Of a stretch of 64,000 nucleotides of DNA, positions 11,308 to 22,918 are shown in pieces. The DNA is from Chalara sp. BL73 (lineage: Eukaryota > Ascomycota > Leotiomycetes > Helotiales): the NCBI GenBank assembly GCA_918026815.1, contig CAKJVC010000073.1:1-64000 (forward strand). Reading direction: 5' to 3'. Below the pieces are notes generated by a model. The model was not told the DNA's origin. It saw only the letters and a program-made list of their open reading frames with translations, and made no database searches. The translations under genes were made by a program, and so were the position numbers. The stretch's first letter is position 1, and the number at the start of each line of letters is the position of its first letter.

Positions 11308-11580
11308 TCAAAAAGCAAATCAATTCCGGAACTAGATATCATCAGTAGTCTCTACTACAACCACATCAACCAGACAGAACAATAATAATTCATAGGCCTC
11401 ATCCCTGTTCCATTTTCTATCTGCCAGAATCCATTTTGGCTCTCCCTTCCCAAGTTTGTGAAGCTGGGATCTCAACGAGTCGTCCTGCTCCTCGCTGAGG
11501 GCCTCCATCTCCATGACCTTGATCTTGCAGCCCTCCCTCACAATAACCCATGCCCGACTTTTAATTTTTTAAACGACAAG

Positions 11581-12144
11581 TTAGAGCTGCACAACTGCTT
11601 CCTCGGCACCAAAGTATGGCAGCCTGTCTTCTGGTATTGAATAGTTTGGAGCGCTGCTGCTTGTGTAGCTCTTTGTTGGGATCGTTGTGACTTGTGTCAC
11701 ATGATCTGATCCACAGCTCATATCTTCCTTTATTACTGTATCCGCGAAAGCAATGTTTGAGAACGCGAGGTCTATGACACTTCCTTTTTCATGAGTTGGT
11801 GCTCCTGGTGTGCAAATCGCGGAAACTCGACTTAGCTCTGAGTCCCTTTTTACGGCCTCAACTACTTGGATCGTCAGATTCCCAAGCAACATTAATCCTC
11901 TCCCTCGCTCCTTTCTATTCGGAGCCAGAGTCTCCATCAAGCTGCTACCTAAAAAAGTAGTGTCAGGTGCCAGGATGTCACGTGCTAAAGGGGCAAGGAG
12001 CGGCTCGGTAAGAGCCATGATGCTGGGCATGTATGGGCACGTGGGCAGCCGCCAGGTGTACGGAGGGTATAAGTAGGGGACTCGGGACGTAGTAGAGAGG
12101 GTAGAGATTAGTCTTGTATCAGAATTGCAGTTGACTTGTGCCAC
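11581..12144 (-). mobile_element. LINE endonuclease fragment
   Basis: A 187-codon minus-strand frame contains RGLMLLGNLT followed by EKGSVIDLAFSNIAF and SCGSDHVTQV. These are the T/SxIDLxFxN and SDH motifs of the apurinic-type endonuclease carried by Tad-like LINEs. The catalytic N-terminal part and the RT are missing. Confidence 0.6.
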
Positions 12145-12149
12145 ACTAC

Positions 12150-12356
12150 TCCAGCACCTTACAAGTAGTAACTATACAATGCAACCGCTGCTGCTTATGC
12201 GGCTCCACTAAACACACCGAAAAAGATCACTCATCGTGCTCCTCGGCAGCTCACGCTTGCCCATCACGCTCTATCCACTGCCACGGCCCTCACCCGGCCG
12301 ACTTTACAGAATGCTTACTACGGCCTAAGCCGGGCCAAGCCGGCCCTAATTACTGA
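12150..12356 (+). mobile_element. LINE ORF1 zinc-knuckle fragment
   Basis: The plus strand reads CNRCCLCGSTKHTEKDHSSC and then HCHGPHPADFTECLLRP. This is the Cys/His array at the C-terminus of LINE ORF1 proteins. It lies head to head with the endonuclease fragment, so the two do not form one element. Confidence 0.55.
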
Positions 12357-12587
12357 TCTAAGAAGTTTAACCGGAGCGAGAGCGAAAGTAAAGACCCTGG
12401 CGCATTCAGCCTATATTCATTTACTGTAACCCAGAGTTTTATTTCAGCCCAATCATCAACAGGATTACGGTGTAACCGGACAAATGTCGACCCGACTCAG
12501 CCGCACCTCAAGCCTCGTCATAACTAACAGTAACCATCTCCGTTAGGTCTTATCAACAAGAAAATTCATGGTCTAGTGTCGTCAAAC

Positions 12588-14355
12588 ATGGCCATGTGGC
12601 TGTTATTCTTGGCCGTGTCTTTTGTTGTCTCTACTGATACAACTCCGTTGAATCCTTACTCGCCAGGACAACTTGACATTTTTTCGGATCCTCTAGGGAA
12701 GAACGCGAGGTCCATATTCAACCACAGAGATGTATGCGGTTCCATCTGCTCACCTACTACATGCTGTCCACCAGGCTCATTCTGTCGAACTTATGGAGAC
12801 TGTTGTCCCAACTCTGCCGAGACATGCGGTGGCACTCTATGCATTAAACCTGGATCCATCTGTTGCGGCGGTACTCTAGCATGTCCAGCAGGATGGATCT
12901 GTCATTCTCAAGCCGACACTTGTTGTCCTGGCGACTGGTCCAGGTGTAGTACAGGATGTATGGCCCTGTTCCTCTCTTGAACATCCCAATCAGACGGCTA
13001 ACTAGGTAGTGTAGGCTGTCCACCAGGGATGTCATGTATAAATGGGAACTGTGGTGTGCAGGCTCCATACTCAACAACTATTTTCAGCTCCATCACTGTG
13101 CCTACAACGTCAAAGGCTACCATCTCCTCCTCGAAGACAGTGTCTGCGACAGTTTCTTCAACGGCCACCGAAGATGTTTGCGGAGGCAATCTAGGCAAAC
13201 GGCGTTACGACTTCCCCAAGGATTGCCCCACCGCCTGCATCATTGCGTCGAAGGAAACCATGGCAGTACTGACCCTGAAAACCGTTCCCGGAGAGACAGA
13301 TGACCTTATAGCCAGCACTTGTCAGGGTATGGCATACCGCGCATCCCTCGGCCTGATACCGAAGGGTCTTGGCAATGGCGAGGACATAATGGAATTCAAT
13401 GGCAAAGGCATCCGCAACCAGAATGTGAACTGTGACGGGTTCTGCCGGAGTGCAACTGAGTACTTTGGCGTTCCATACCAGTGCGATGAATATCCCCCCG
13501 GTAGGTTTCCTCCGAGGTTCGCTTTTGTTTAACAAGTCGCGACAGGCCCAATCGGACAAATGCTAACATGCGCCTTTGCCAGCCGCTTTTAATCCCCCTG
13601 GTGGGGCTCAAAAACGCCTGTGCATCCCCGGATATCAAAATTCAGGCACCCAAGGTCCGATTTTGCGAGAGTTCATCAAGGTATGCGGGATGACTCAGGG
13701 CAGCAAGATGTTGCTCAAGGTGGAAGGCGGCTGTGCCGGACGTACGCTTAACACGTCGCCGCCGCCTGCCGCACGGTATCTGGAAGTCCCGAGCACCTTT
13801 GGTCCTGCTCGTCGGGCGGATAGCGGTTCCACCTTTGACCTGAAAGGCGCCAACGGTACATTGCGGAATCCACATGGCGATGGCTCGCTTCAGTACGTTG
13901 CTGTCGGCTTCGATGACCTCGTTGACGGGATATATGATGTACATGTCTCTTTTGACAACGGGCAGAAGATCTCGAACATTTCTGTTGTCGATGAAGATGG
14001 TGATGACAGCTATATATCCGAGTAAGCGTGTTCAGCCTAAACGCGACAATTGAGTGGGACATCTGCTAACTCCTTGCGAACTAGCATTATCTCCCCCACA
14101 CAAGGCCTAAATGTTCATTTCACCGTCAGCAATGCCAAGAATGGCTTGGCGGCTGCTTTGATTGCGTATGCAACGCAGGGTGTGAATGTTTCTTTCACCG
14201 GGACAGGAACGCTACTCTCTGCCATCACAACCGCAACCTCAACTCCGACCGCCAGTGACTCTCCCTCAGCTGCCGTTGTAACGCGTTTTGGAGGGGTTCC
14301 TCGAAAGCTAGAGATTTTCATACTCTTGGGCTTTTCCTTTTGGGTAGTTATGTGA
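12588..14355 (+). CDS. Secreted, probably GPI-anchored cysteine-rich protein with NucA/NucB-like nuclease motif
   Basis: Four exons (12588-12957, 13015-13500, 13583-14021, 14085-14355) join in frame to 521 residues; all three introns (57, 82 and 63 nt) have GT and AG ends. Residues 1-15 (MAMWLLFLAVSFVVS) look like a signal peptide. A Cys-rich region follows (CSPTTCCPPGSFC, then CCPPGMSCINGNC), then a Ser/Thr-rich linker. The middle carries FCRSATEYFGVPYQCDEYPP, AAFNPPGGAQ and GYQNSGTQGPIL, matching the CDEYP and ENxxQG pattern of NucA/NucB deoxyribonucleases. The end has a Ser/Thr-rich stretch and a hydrophobic tail (LEIFILLGFSFWVVM) typical of GPI attachment. The GTG upstream at 12576 is not a convincing start. 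It probably acts at the cell surface on nucleic acid, but activity is inferred. Confidence 0.75.
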
Positions 14356-14539
14356 TTGCTGCTTTCTATGCTGGTCGTACTTTGTATGTCGAAGCTTCTG
14401 TGTGGCTACCTCTGAGCACAAGCCTAGTGCTTGTCTAAAGATGCGCACAGTAATTACTCGAGAAGTTGGCGAGAAAAGAGCATTTATAATGATAGGTACA
14501 TATATACATACAGAGTAAGTTATCCAACACTACAAAACT

Positions 14540-14760
14540 AAAACATATCTAATTCGGTTAATATCTCAAATACCATCAAAAAGTGCCGATATTTCTGAAA
14601 TACCGTCTTTTTTTTTTGACCTCTATCTGGCCATACCACCTTTTCAAAACAATGGTATTTCAGATAGAGGCCAAAAAAATGATGGTATTTCAGATAGACA
14701 CCAAAAAAATGATGGTATTTGAGATATTTCTGAAATACCATCATTTTTGTAACAAACAGA
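14540..14760. repeat. Clustered direct and inverted copies of a 16-bp motif
   Basis: GATGGTATTTCAGATA-type words occur three times in direct orientation (near 14650, 14679, 14711). The complement, TCTGAAATACC, occurs at about 14596 and 14730. The segment could fold back on itself. Both strands stay open by chance because the unit lacks stops. Confidence 0.6.
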
Positions 14761-15145
14761 AAGCAGCAGAAGGAGTTGCGATATAGCAAGTAAAGACACG
14801 TATGTAGTATAAACAAGTAACTGGCTGTGGGTTCACTCTACGGGGCACCACAACGTTCCTGACGTGAGTGCCTATTGTATTCTTGAGTGAGTGATTGATT
14901 GAGTGTTAAGTTCTAACTACGGTGAAACTACGAGTTATATAACCCCGTTCCGGGTCACGTAAACGACACCCTTCGTTCAAGTGCGTGACCACATGACCTC
15001 TCTAGTTAATTGTACTAACACTGGAACTACTCTAAAAGTTGAATCAAACACCTAAGATCACTCTACAAGCTTGTATCACCCTCTTCGGGTCGTTCTACCC
15101 ATTCCATGGTCTGCAAGTAAATCGTATTTGTATCAATGAGGCGTT
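14761..15145. other. Sequence 3' of the copia element, no gene seen
   Basis: May contain what is left of the copia 3' untranslated region or LTR. I could not find a matching second LTR in the window. Confidence 0.35.
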
Positions 15146-16422
15146 TCAGGGCCGTAGAAGACTTCTTCTTAGTAAGAGCGTCCGCGGGGTTCTGTCGCCA
15201 CTAATCCATTTGACTTCTGCGATCTCCCTTCGTTCGTATGATTGTCGAAGGCAAAGGACGTCAATCATAAGACGTTTCTCTTGCGTAGTACCGAGTTTTA
15301 CTAGACAGTCGAACAAGGATCTAGAATCAGTGCAAAGGACTAGGGGAAGGTTGATCTGAAGGATCGTGTCAACCGTTGCTTTGATCGAAGCACTGATATC
15401 GAATCCGTGGGCCATGGCGTATAACTCTGAAGCTAGTACGCTTCTTGTGACCCTTTTGCATTTGACTGAAGACCAATGGACAATATTGGCACGGTTGTTG
15501 CCGTCGGTCAGTACAATAACGTATCCAATCTGTAAAGAAAAATCCTTGTTGTTGGCAAAAGAAGCGTCCGTAAACACTAATAGCTTCAGGGTGCTTTTCT
15601 CTAGTTGCACGAACTTTAGGCCTCTGGTTGTGTTGTCGATTTGCCATTGTAAGCGTTTGTTGATGTCCTTAACGTCGTTGTCGTCAGGGTTAGTTGTCTG
15701 GGCAGCAAAAGCAAGGTCAAAAGAAGCTTCTGGTTGGCACATTGAAGCAATGTAGGCCCCTCTGGCTCGCTGAGCAATATACTGTTCCTTCAGGTTCAAA
15801 TTGTCACGGATATTGCCTCTAGAGCTAGTTGTTGTTGTAAAGGTTTTGTTGACTAGGTTCAGGTTTTTACACTGAAGTTCCTGACTGAGAGTGATATTGT
15901 GTTGATCAAGTTGTATCAAGCTTCCGTTAAATTTGATTGGTTGTTCGGTGGTCAAAACTTCTCGTACGTGGATTGTCTCATGTTTAGTTCCTTTAGGTGG
16001 TAGGAGTGGTAAGTCTTAAACCAGTGGTTCCCAGCTTCAGGAACTCCATACAGAGGTTTCACAACCTTTAGTATAGATTCCTTAGGGATCCCGATTTGAT
16101 TTGCAAGCTCAATTGGTGGCGAAATGAAAAAGTCTCGGTTAAGCTTTGTAGTAGACTGAACGTAGGCTTGTGAAATATCCCGCGAATATATCTTGGTTTC
16201 CGTGTTTGAAGATATTGCGGCGAGGCAAAGAATAAGGCGCTGACTGACACGCTGAATAGTCGGTGATTGTGTCAGTACGAGACCCTTTTCTAGGTCGTTG
16301 TAGGCTTGTACGACGAGGCGTGATTTCTCAAAAGCTTTGTCAGTTCCTCTATTTTTGATCTCATCAACAAACCTTGAGTTGAAAATTCTAGTCCCTTGCG
16401 GAACTACGGAACGGTCAACAAC
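15146..16422 (-). mobile_element. Ty1/copia polyprotein remnant with the RT core deleted
   Basis: Minus-strand reading gives the start of copia RT (VPQGTRIFNSRFVDEIKNRG, RDISQAYVQS, VVKPLYGVPEAGNHW), ending at QSTYEKF with a stop at 15952-15954. The next frame (15146-15955) resumes at TTEQPIKFNGSLIQL and runs through the RNase H region (VFTDASFANN, ASELYAMAHG, CTDSRSLFDCL). The stretch that normally holds the catalytic YVDD is absent, so this is an internal deletion and the RT could not work. The 5' side is fused to a Tc1 transposase fragment. Confidence 0.75.
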
Positions 16423-16674
16423 CCAGGCTTCAATTAAAGCGTTTTCTAAAGCTTTGATAGCATCTTCTCCTTTTCCTATTCCCTCAAGTTCTGGATGCTT
16501 CTGTAGAACGAGCTTTTTAAGGTGGCACCACACGTGTTCGATAGGATTCAAATCGGGAGAGAACGGCGGCCAATCAGTCACTGGTATTGCAACAAGTAGG
16601 CATTTGATCTTCGAGTACTTCGAGGTAAGAGCGTGCAGAGTAGCCATGCTTTTTTGACTCGAGGGGCACACCAC
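16423..16674 (-). mobile_element. Tc1/mariner transposase C-terminal fragment, in frame with copia RT
   Basis: The frame reads VTDWPPFSPDLNPIEHVWCH and ends ALENALIEAW, the last catalytic block of Tc1-type transposases (the Glu of NPIEHVW). It passes without a stop into copia RT at about 16422. The remainder of the transposase is missing. Confidence 0.7.
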
Positions 16675-19040
16675 AGACTATACCACGCAAGCCTGCGGAA
16701 CCCCCCCAGGGCTCACCTTTCTCCCCAGTATTATACCTACTCTATCTTGCGGAGCTTTTGCTGGCAAACCCGACCCTCCGATTTGGTTATGCAGACGATA
16801 TAGCACTCTACCGGATAAGCCGCTCTCTAGATACTAACGTCAAGCAGCTTGCGAAAAATATGCGTGAAATTAAACGATAAAAAGCAAAAAACAAAGTCGT
16901 GTTTACACTTAAGAAATACGAACTGATTCATATTACCAGGAGTCGGAGCACATATGCACCGACCTGTATTGTAAATAAGAAACTTAGGATTAAAACAACC
17001 ACAACAGCGCTAAGCTCTAAAGCACAGCCAGCTGTAAAGTGGCTAAGAGTTTGGTTTAACAGAAAATTCACATTCAAACGGCACGTAGCGGAACGCTGCA
17101 GAATTGCTTCAGGACTAGCAAAGCATATCAGGAACCTAGCACGAATTAAAAACGAACTCCCGGCTAACTCGCTAAGAAAAGCTATAATCGCGTGCGTACT
17201 ATTAGCGGCACTATACGAATGCGAAGCATAGTACACAAGCATAAAGAAAACTCCAAGACGCAAAAGCCGAAAGCAAAAAAACATTTCAGCCAGAGTCGGA
17301 AAAATAATCGAGACTATAAACAAAATATTTATTACAGCAATGCGAAAAGTGTTACTAGTCTGGAAAACGACACTCAACTTGACGCTATACAGAAACGCTG
17401 GAATCCTATCGGCTTTCTACGCTCTGGAGCAAGCAAAACATAGATTTGCGCTTAGGCTACAAACAGTAAATGCGCAGCATCCGTTAGTCAGACGAATTGC
17501 ATGCTCGACAATCGTAACAAAGCAGTGGAAAAAACAAGCTCAATGTCCGAAAACCTAGATACAAAAGCTTAGAAAACTATTTTCAAGCGTCTCAAAACTA
17601 GTACTTCAAACACCAAGATATACTCCGGGCTCAGAAACGGACTCTACTAATAAAATGCCCAAAGAAAAAGCAGCTAAAGCATTCAAAGAATAGTTTGGAA
17701 AACGGTCACTTCGGGATTTATATATTTTCTCAGACGGCTCAGAACTAGTCGAAAACGGAACTAGACGAGTAGAATATAGCTATATCGTTTATCGAGAACA
17801 AAAAAGTATAGCACAAAGCAAAAGCGCCCTGGAGCCTTTGTTACACGTATTCGATGCTGAAGCTATAAGTGCTTACAAGAGTCTACAAAAAGCAGCAGAA
17901 CACTACGACATTTTTGAGATCGACCACATTTAGACCTGTGTAGACAGCACTTCGGCGATCTGAAGACTAAAAAGAACCCCGCCAGACACGTCCCAATGGG
18001 CATTCAAAGCTTATCACAAGCTCGGCGAAGAAACTGAAGCCAAAATTAAATAGTGTCCCGGTCACCAAAACATTGAAAAGAATAAGATAGCTGACAAACT
18101 CGCGAAAGCGAGAGCTATAATGAACTCGACAAAAGAAATGAGAAACCCTACAGTTAGTGGGATACGTTCTATTGTACTAAAGCTGAACGAAGCGGCAAGG
18201 AAGGAATGGTGGGACAGAACCCTGCCCAGGGCCTCACGCAGATACCGAGACTGGGATCCTGACTACAATGTCAAAGAGCCGCCAGCCTTCGCATTAAGCC
18301 GCCCGATCCTTCACCGATACCTTGCAATCCGCACCGGACACGGGGACTTTGCATGGTATCATTAAAGACGGGGCTATAGCAACGCGAATCTTCACTGCAG
18401 CTGCGGAAGGAAGAAAACACCGAACCACCTGGTTTGGTGCCGCAAGGTCAAAAGAACCTTCAAGATGTGGCCAGACCCTCCCCGGGCATACCCGAGAACA
18501 AGGAAAGAGCGTTTGGGTTACTTGCGCTCTCTCCTAGAGAAGCCATCGAAGTTCCAGGCATACCTGGAAGTGACAGGCTTCTATAACAAAATCTGCCCTA
18601 TGTGACTATCCAGGCAGGACAGCGAGCTGGGGAGCTTTGAGTAGCTACCCAAGCGAACTGAGTGTTACATTACTTTCATAACTTGTGTTATTATTTTATT
18701 TTTCCTTTGTAGTACAAAACTGTATGTGAACTTAGCCTCAGAACAGGAACAAGCACTGTATATATTTAGAACAGATATGTTGAATGCCTACCCAACCGGC
18801 GGAGGTAGGATTGCAAGTTGATACGCCTTCAGGAAGGCACGCTTCGGCTATTAATTGGATTGATATCTGTAGGAAAACTATTAGCAGGGGGTAGAAGGGG
18901 TAATACCTGGGCCTTGCGTAAATAATTAGACTGTAGTATAGCCTCTCCACGTCTTTATACCCTTCGGGAGGTGTTGTGGCAGCTACACTTCGTGTAGCCC
19001 ACCAGACGTTAAATAAAGAAGAAGAAGAAGAAGAAGAAGA
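16675..19040 (+). mobile_element. 5'-truncated Tad-like LINE with GAA tail
   Basis: The sequence begins inside the reverse transcriptase: FGYADDIALYRIS (16780-16818) is the YADD active site. A degenerate region follows, then an RNase H start (FSDGSELVENGTRRVEY, near 17728) and a C-terminal RNase H block with CPGHQNIEKN. Many stops interrupt it; several sit where the family has Trp (before CPGH at about 18049, after the IDHI at about 17930, after AFKE at about 17690), consistent with TGG to TAG. The 3' end is a run of GAA at 19018-19040, a usual tail for this group. The element lies in the plus strand, opposite to the NLR gene it abuts. Confidence 0.75.
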
Positions 19041-21741
19041 GCCAGAGACGACCTGCTTGCCGTCAGGCGAGAAAGCTACGGACTGGACCCACCCCGAGTG
19101 GCCCTCGAGCGTCTGGAGCGTCGCACTCCAATGCGCTTGAACTCTAGGCCTTCTTATTATCCAAGTAGGGATACACTTCTCAAATGTTTTTCGAATAATA
19201 CTCTTTTCTGGGGCGAAGATAAAAGCTGCACAATATGATTGAAGGGGCGCTTGTTCAATAACTGATCGATTATATATAGCGAACCGCTTCGCATCATGTA
19301 TAAACGCATGTAAATCGGGACTTTCATCGACCTTCTTAAATTTAGTAAAGCTGTCTTTAATAACATTCTTAAAAAACGCAGCATAACTTACTTAAAGCCA
19401 GTTCTCGAACTTTATAATTATAAAAATGCTATCTGGCAAGCTTTTCATTAGGCTAAGCGCCTCAAGCCAGTAAACATAACTCGTTCTTAAAAACTAATAG
19501 ACTAAGCCACTATCTTTAACGTCATTAATAGTGTCTTTTCTATTACAGTCAAGTAAATGGTCAACCCAATAAAGACAGGAGTATTGTGCTACGGCTAGTA
19601 GATCTAGAACCGGCGGCTCGACCTTCTCAATTGGGAATCCAAAAGCGTGCAATCCGTATATATCGCGTCGAAGCGTTTTAGACATAACTTCGCGCGATCT
19701 CGAAAACATCGTGTAGTTCACTTCTGTCTTGCTAAAAAGAAATACTCTGTCAAATGCCTTTTCGAGCGAGAAGTCCTTTGCCGATTGATGGATGAAATAA
19801 GTGCGATTTTCTCGTACATTAAAAAAAGAACTACATTTGTTGACAACTTTCATAACTTTATCGAGATTGGTAGAAATTTGCTTAAGCAGATCAGAAAGAG
19901 CCTTTACTTCGAAAAAGTAGAGTAGGCGGTACGCCAAAGTCATAGTAGAAAGAACGAAACGGCAAAACTCAGGATCTTTGCGCTGTAGTTGTTCAACTTA
20001 ATGTAACATCCGATCGTAAAGCGGTTCCAACTCGGGCAGCATGCTCTGAAGCACATCGAGCACGTCCTAGCTTTCTACAGGTTCAAACTCCTTTAAAACA
20101 AGAGCCGCCTAAAGAAAGGTCCCACTAGCTTTGGCGTATATTTGACCTCGAACTGTTTCTTGTAGTGCGCTGTCATTCGTAATAAGTGGAAGTTTAGGCA
20201 CTTTAAAATCGATAAACATCTTAATAGCACGAGAAACATGCTTTTCGTTGAGTTCAAGACTAAGCCTTATTTGTACATTGTCAAGTTTTAGCTGCGACTC
20301 GATATCGGGTTTGTTGCGGCTCGATACAATCCATTTGACGCGAAAAGATATTGAAGCAGTTCGAATAACCAGATTTAAAAGCTGGAAAAGGTCTGTTTCG
20401 CATTCGTCGAGCGCATCGACGATCAAGTAAGTACTCTTCAAACTTGAGTCTTGCAGAATGCTTGTAAAGATTTCAGACAACGCAACCTATGCATTTGCAT
20501 TTTCAAAAAAAGCCATGCCAGCGTAGTCGTACTTTTTCCGCACGTGCGAAACAAGCAATAGTTGCTGGTCGATAAGCAAGTAAATAAAGCCGCGAAGCAC
20601 GGCTGCCGCATTATTGATGCGCGAATCGGTAGCCTAGCAGAAAAAGTACGATAGCAGCGTGGTTGCTTCCTTGTTTCTTAGTCTCGTCAAGAGGCTCATT
20701 TCATCGAGAATGCCGCAAATCAGCATTGTCTTGCCTTTGCCAGGGTCGCCCTTGATCCAGAGCAGCCGACTCTGTTTGTCGTCGCGCTATTGATAAAAGT
20801 CGGGATGTTCGAAAATCCACTGGTAGAAGTCTCGCAGCAGCTCGCCTTTAGTATCCTCGATCCGCTTCTTGTCTTCGCGAAGATCTGTTGTCCGCAAGTC
20901 CTGTATGCAGCTTCGACTCTGAGAGTCGCGTAGATTCTGCTCGTTTTCTTGCAAAAAGTAATTAGCGTATAGTCGACGACGAAGTATAAATCGTGTGCTC
21001 ACTTGTTCGAGAGTTCTGAATCTCTTTTCTCAGTCTTTTGAACGCGTGCTCTTTTCCTTCGCCATAAATAAGCGGCAAATAAATGCCAAATATGCCTAAT
21101 AGTAAGTACGTCTTGTCTTCTCCGCGTGTCGTTTGTCGATTTTCTGCCTACGACAATCGCTCCTCGGCTTTAAATTGAAATAGAAGAGCTCTTTCGAGTG
21201 CTGAAATTGGAATTCCCGTGATCTCCCGGATGTAACGCTTTAGAGTTCCTTTATTTCCCAGTCGCGTGCTATGTCGAAAGAAAAACTCAACTGACCGTAA
21301 AGCAAAGAGCTTTTAGAGAGTCCAGCTTTGTGTAAACTATTCGCTGTTTCGGAAAGCAGATTCCCAGGTACCGTCGGTAAATGCATTACTTGCTTTCCGC
21401 TTTCGCGTCGAAATATCTGACAAATAAACGTAGCATCTGGCCGCTTTCTGGTACCAGCGAAACATAGAGTTGATAGCTTCTGCAAGCTCGTTGTTATTCG
21501 ATTTGTCGATACAGCAAATGTCTATCCAAAAGTATTGCAAGCCATCGCGCCTCGCTTGTTCTCCGCAGAACTGTATCTTGCCATAGCCAGCCTTGCTTTT
21601 GCTCTTACCGTTTAGCAGATCCTTGAAAGTGACCTCCTCCGTTCCTTACCTGTGTAAAAGTATAGCATACTTGGGGATGTCGCTCTCGAAGACTTCGGTC
21701 AAGCTGAATCCGCCATCGTTGTTGTATTGTAGCAGACGCAT
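19041..21741 (-). pseudogene. HET-NACHT-WD40 NLR (HNWD type), inactivated by many nonsense mutations
   Basis: Reading from the ATG at 21741 (MRLLQYNNDGGFSLTEV), a HET domain follows (LQYFWIDICCIDKSNNNE, CYVYLSDIST). Next comes a linker typical of NWD proteins (DDKKRIEDTKGELL near 20860) and a NACHT domain with P-loop GDPGKGKTML and Walker B STYLIVDALDEC. The long helical region reaches one WD40 unit (LEGHSGWVQSVAFSPDGKQV, 19045-19110), where the LINE tail begins. In-frame stops fall at 21337, 21313, 21148, 20787, 20634, 20487, 20109, 20067, 19998 and 19494, nearly all where the family has Trp or Gln. Such proteins are fungal NLR-like death receptors; WD40 repeats bind the non-self signal. This copy cannot make protein. 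Confidence 0.85.
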
Positions 21742-22262
21742 TATTCGAGCAGGTTCGAGGCTCGCAAAAAAGAGAGTTCTCGGTAGTCGTTAAGCCGTCG
21801 AAATAGCATAAATGCGAAGTGAGGTGAAGATTGAAAAAAGACGTCGAGTTAAGGCTGGCGAACTCAGCTGAGCGGCAGCCTCGTGGCAATGGCATCGGCG
21901 TGCATCACTGGAAGCGCGCAAGACCGGCGAATCGCTCAGGTTCGCCGCAGAGAATTCTGGAAGTCATAGGCGGCATAACATATTCGAAGTCACGCTCGAT
22001 TGAGCATGATTTGTTCTTGTCGCTGAAGGGGAAGCTAAGGGAATTGGAAAGTGGATAGCAGAAATCTAGGACACAGAATCTACCTCTGACATTTATGTTC
22101 AATCCATCGCTTAATTGCGTCCGTCATCAAATGCGGGAAGAGCGCGGGGGTTGATGTACCCTAACCAAAACTCGTTAGTCGCTTCGATTTGAGGTACTAT
22201 CCCACGTGGCGAGCTTGTATGAATCTGCGCGCACACAACAGCTATAAAGCTGAGGACGATTT
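21742..22262. other. Upstream of the NLR, no gene seen
   Basis: Probably contains the former promoter of the NLR (minus strand). A 75-codon plus-strand frame at 21831-22058 has no recognisable feature. Confidence 0.4.
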
Positions 22263-22748
22263 CTAGCATAGTAAGGAGGCTTCAAAGCTTAGATATGACC
22301 TTTTGTTAGGTACATTGGTCGCAGCATGGAAGATAGGAGGATATTGTTGCGTCAAAATATCACCCAGCTCCGGAGAGCTATATTTAGGGCGCCGGAGGAC
22401 TGACATTTTCGATGTATGAGGGCTATATAAGAAGTTTACTTCCCGTCCGGTCATCGGATGAAGTAATGGCGGGAGGAAGGTAGAGTCTGTGTGTGGCATC
22501 GAGAATATTAAGTGCTGAATATGGTGACCTATCCGCGAAAGAGCTTCGCAGCGAGAAGGACGAGTCGGGGAACTTGGAGTGAAACTTATCCTGGTCCTAG
22601 CGAAAAGCCTTGCAGCTACAAGCTCGCAAAGCTCTGAGGATGTGAGGCGCAATGAACATACTGTGGTGATATCGGTATGCGAAAGGAGAGTTGATCGTAT
22701 CCCTTTGTCCCGCCAAAGGCGGAGGAATGTTGGGCTAGCAGTAGCCAT
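22263..22748 (-). pseudogene. F-box-like fungal protein, N-terminal fragment
   Basis: From the ATG at 22748 the frame reads LLSHTDITTVCSLRLTSSEL, then RIGHHIQHLIFSMPHT and YPPIFHAATNV. This resembles the start of F-box-type proteins common in filamentous fungi. The similarity stops at about 22318, after AATNVP, where such proteins usually continue for hundreds of residues; here an unrelated 15-residue tail ends in TAG. F-box proteins bring substrates to SCF ubiquitin ligases, but a protein cut here would lack its target-binding part. Confidence 0.55.
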
Positions 22749-22918
22749 AACTTGCGCATATCGTATCTACGGAAAAGTTAAGAATAGTTTGTGATGATAT
22801 TCAAGTGCTTGAAGATGATATCTTCAGGAGATATGGGTGAACGAGATAAAGCATCGTTGGGCTTTTGAGAACTCTCATACCCAAAAGAGTGCATACGAAG
22901 GTACGAAGTACAAAGGTA

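Noticed and set aside
12576..12587. An earlier start for the secreted nuclease-like protein
   Set aside because: The codon is GTG; the ATG at 12588 directly opens the signal peptide.
14538..14816. A 92-codon Tyr/Phe/His-rich frame on the minus strand
   Set aside because: It is generated by the short repeat array and is mirrored by an equally open frame on the other strand.
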